Assembly (NCBI GenBank): GCA_002482435.1
Contig: DLFZ01000084.1
Coordinates: forward strand, 1-5,690
Reading direction: 5' to 3'
Origin: Christensenella sp. UBA7707
Lineage (GTDB): Bacteria > Bacillota > Clostridia > Christensenellales > CAG-138
Length of the DNA: 5,690 nt
The position numbers were made by a program, and so were the translations under genes. Within the stretch, counting starts at the first letter, position 1. Every line of letters begins with the position of its first letter. The notes below the pieces were generated by a model. It saw only the letters and a list, made by a program, of their open reading frames with translations, did no database searches and was not told the origin of the DNA. This document shows, in pieces, positions 5,653 through 5,690 of this stretch.

Positions 5653-5690
5653 GCTGTCTATTAGTAAAGGAAGTGGGTATTAAACATAAT

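Overview
The window reads as an accessory catabolic or salvage operon from an anaerobic, Clostridia-like Firmicute. This is inferred from the strong AGGAGG-type ribosome binding sites, moderate GC, tight same-strand packing and the gene families present. The sequence does not fix the genus. All six recognisable genes lie on the + strand.

Positions 2-4436 hold five genes separated by only 8 to 24 bases: (1) the 3' part of a TIM-barrel sugar-phosphate isomerase/epimerase, whose start lies before the window; (2) a double-SIS phosphosugar isomerase/deglycase-like protein; (3) a small YjbQ/UPF0047 protein; (4) a nucleoside hydrolase; (5) a protein made of two nucleoside 2-deoxyribosyltransferase-like domains in tandem. 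Each internal gene has its own Shine-Dalgarno site. No promoter or terminator is visible between them, so they are probably co-transcribed from a promoter upstream of the window.

After a 71-base gap comes an MgtC/SapB-type membrane protein (4508-5203, GTG start). It may be read through from the operon or be a separate unit. The last 487 bases contain no gene I can support. They hold a nested inverted repeat just after the mgtC-like stop codon and a perfect 10-bp terminator-like hairpin at 5629-5652, which may serve a convergent minus-strand gene entering from the right edge.

Working together (inference): genes 4 and 5 both belong to families that act on N-glycosidic bonds of nucleosides or nucleotides, while genes 1 and 2 belong to families that rearrange (phospho)sugars. 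A coherent reading is a pathway that cleaves or exchanges the base of a nucleoside-like N-glycoside and then isomerises the released sugar. YjbQ has an unsettled role. Several proteins differ from family norms at key positions: the hydrolase has Ile in place of the usual His before its C-terminal metal-binding Asp, the YjbQ protein lacks the usual NEN stretch, and the two transferase domains differ from the canonical active site in different places. The substrate may therefore not be an ordinary nucleoside. No kinase, transporter or regulator is visible in the window.
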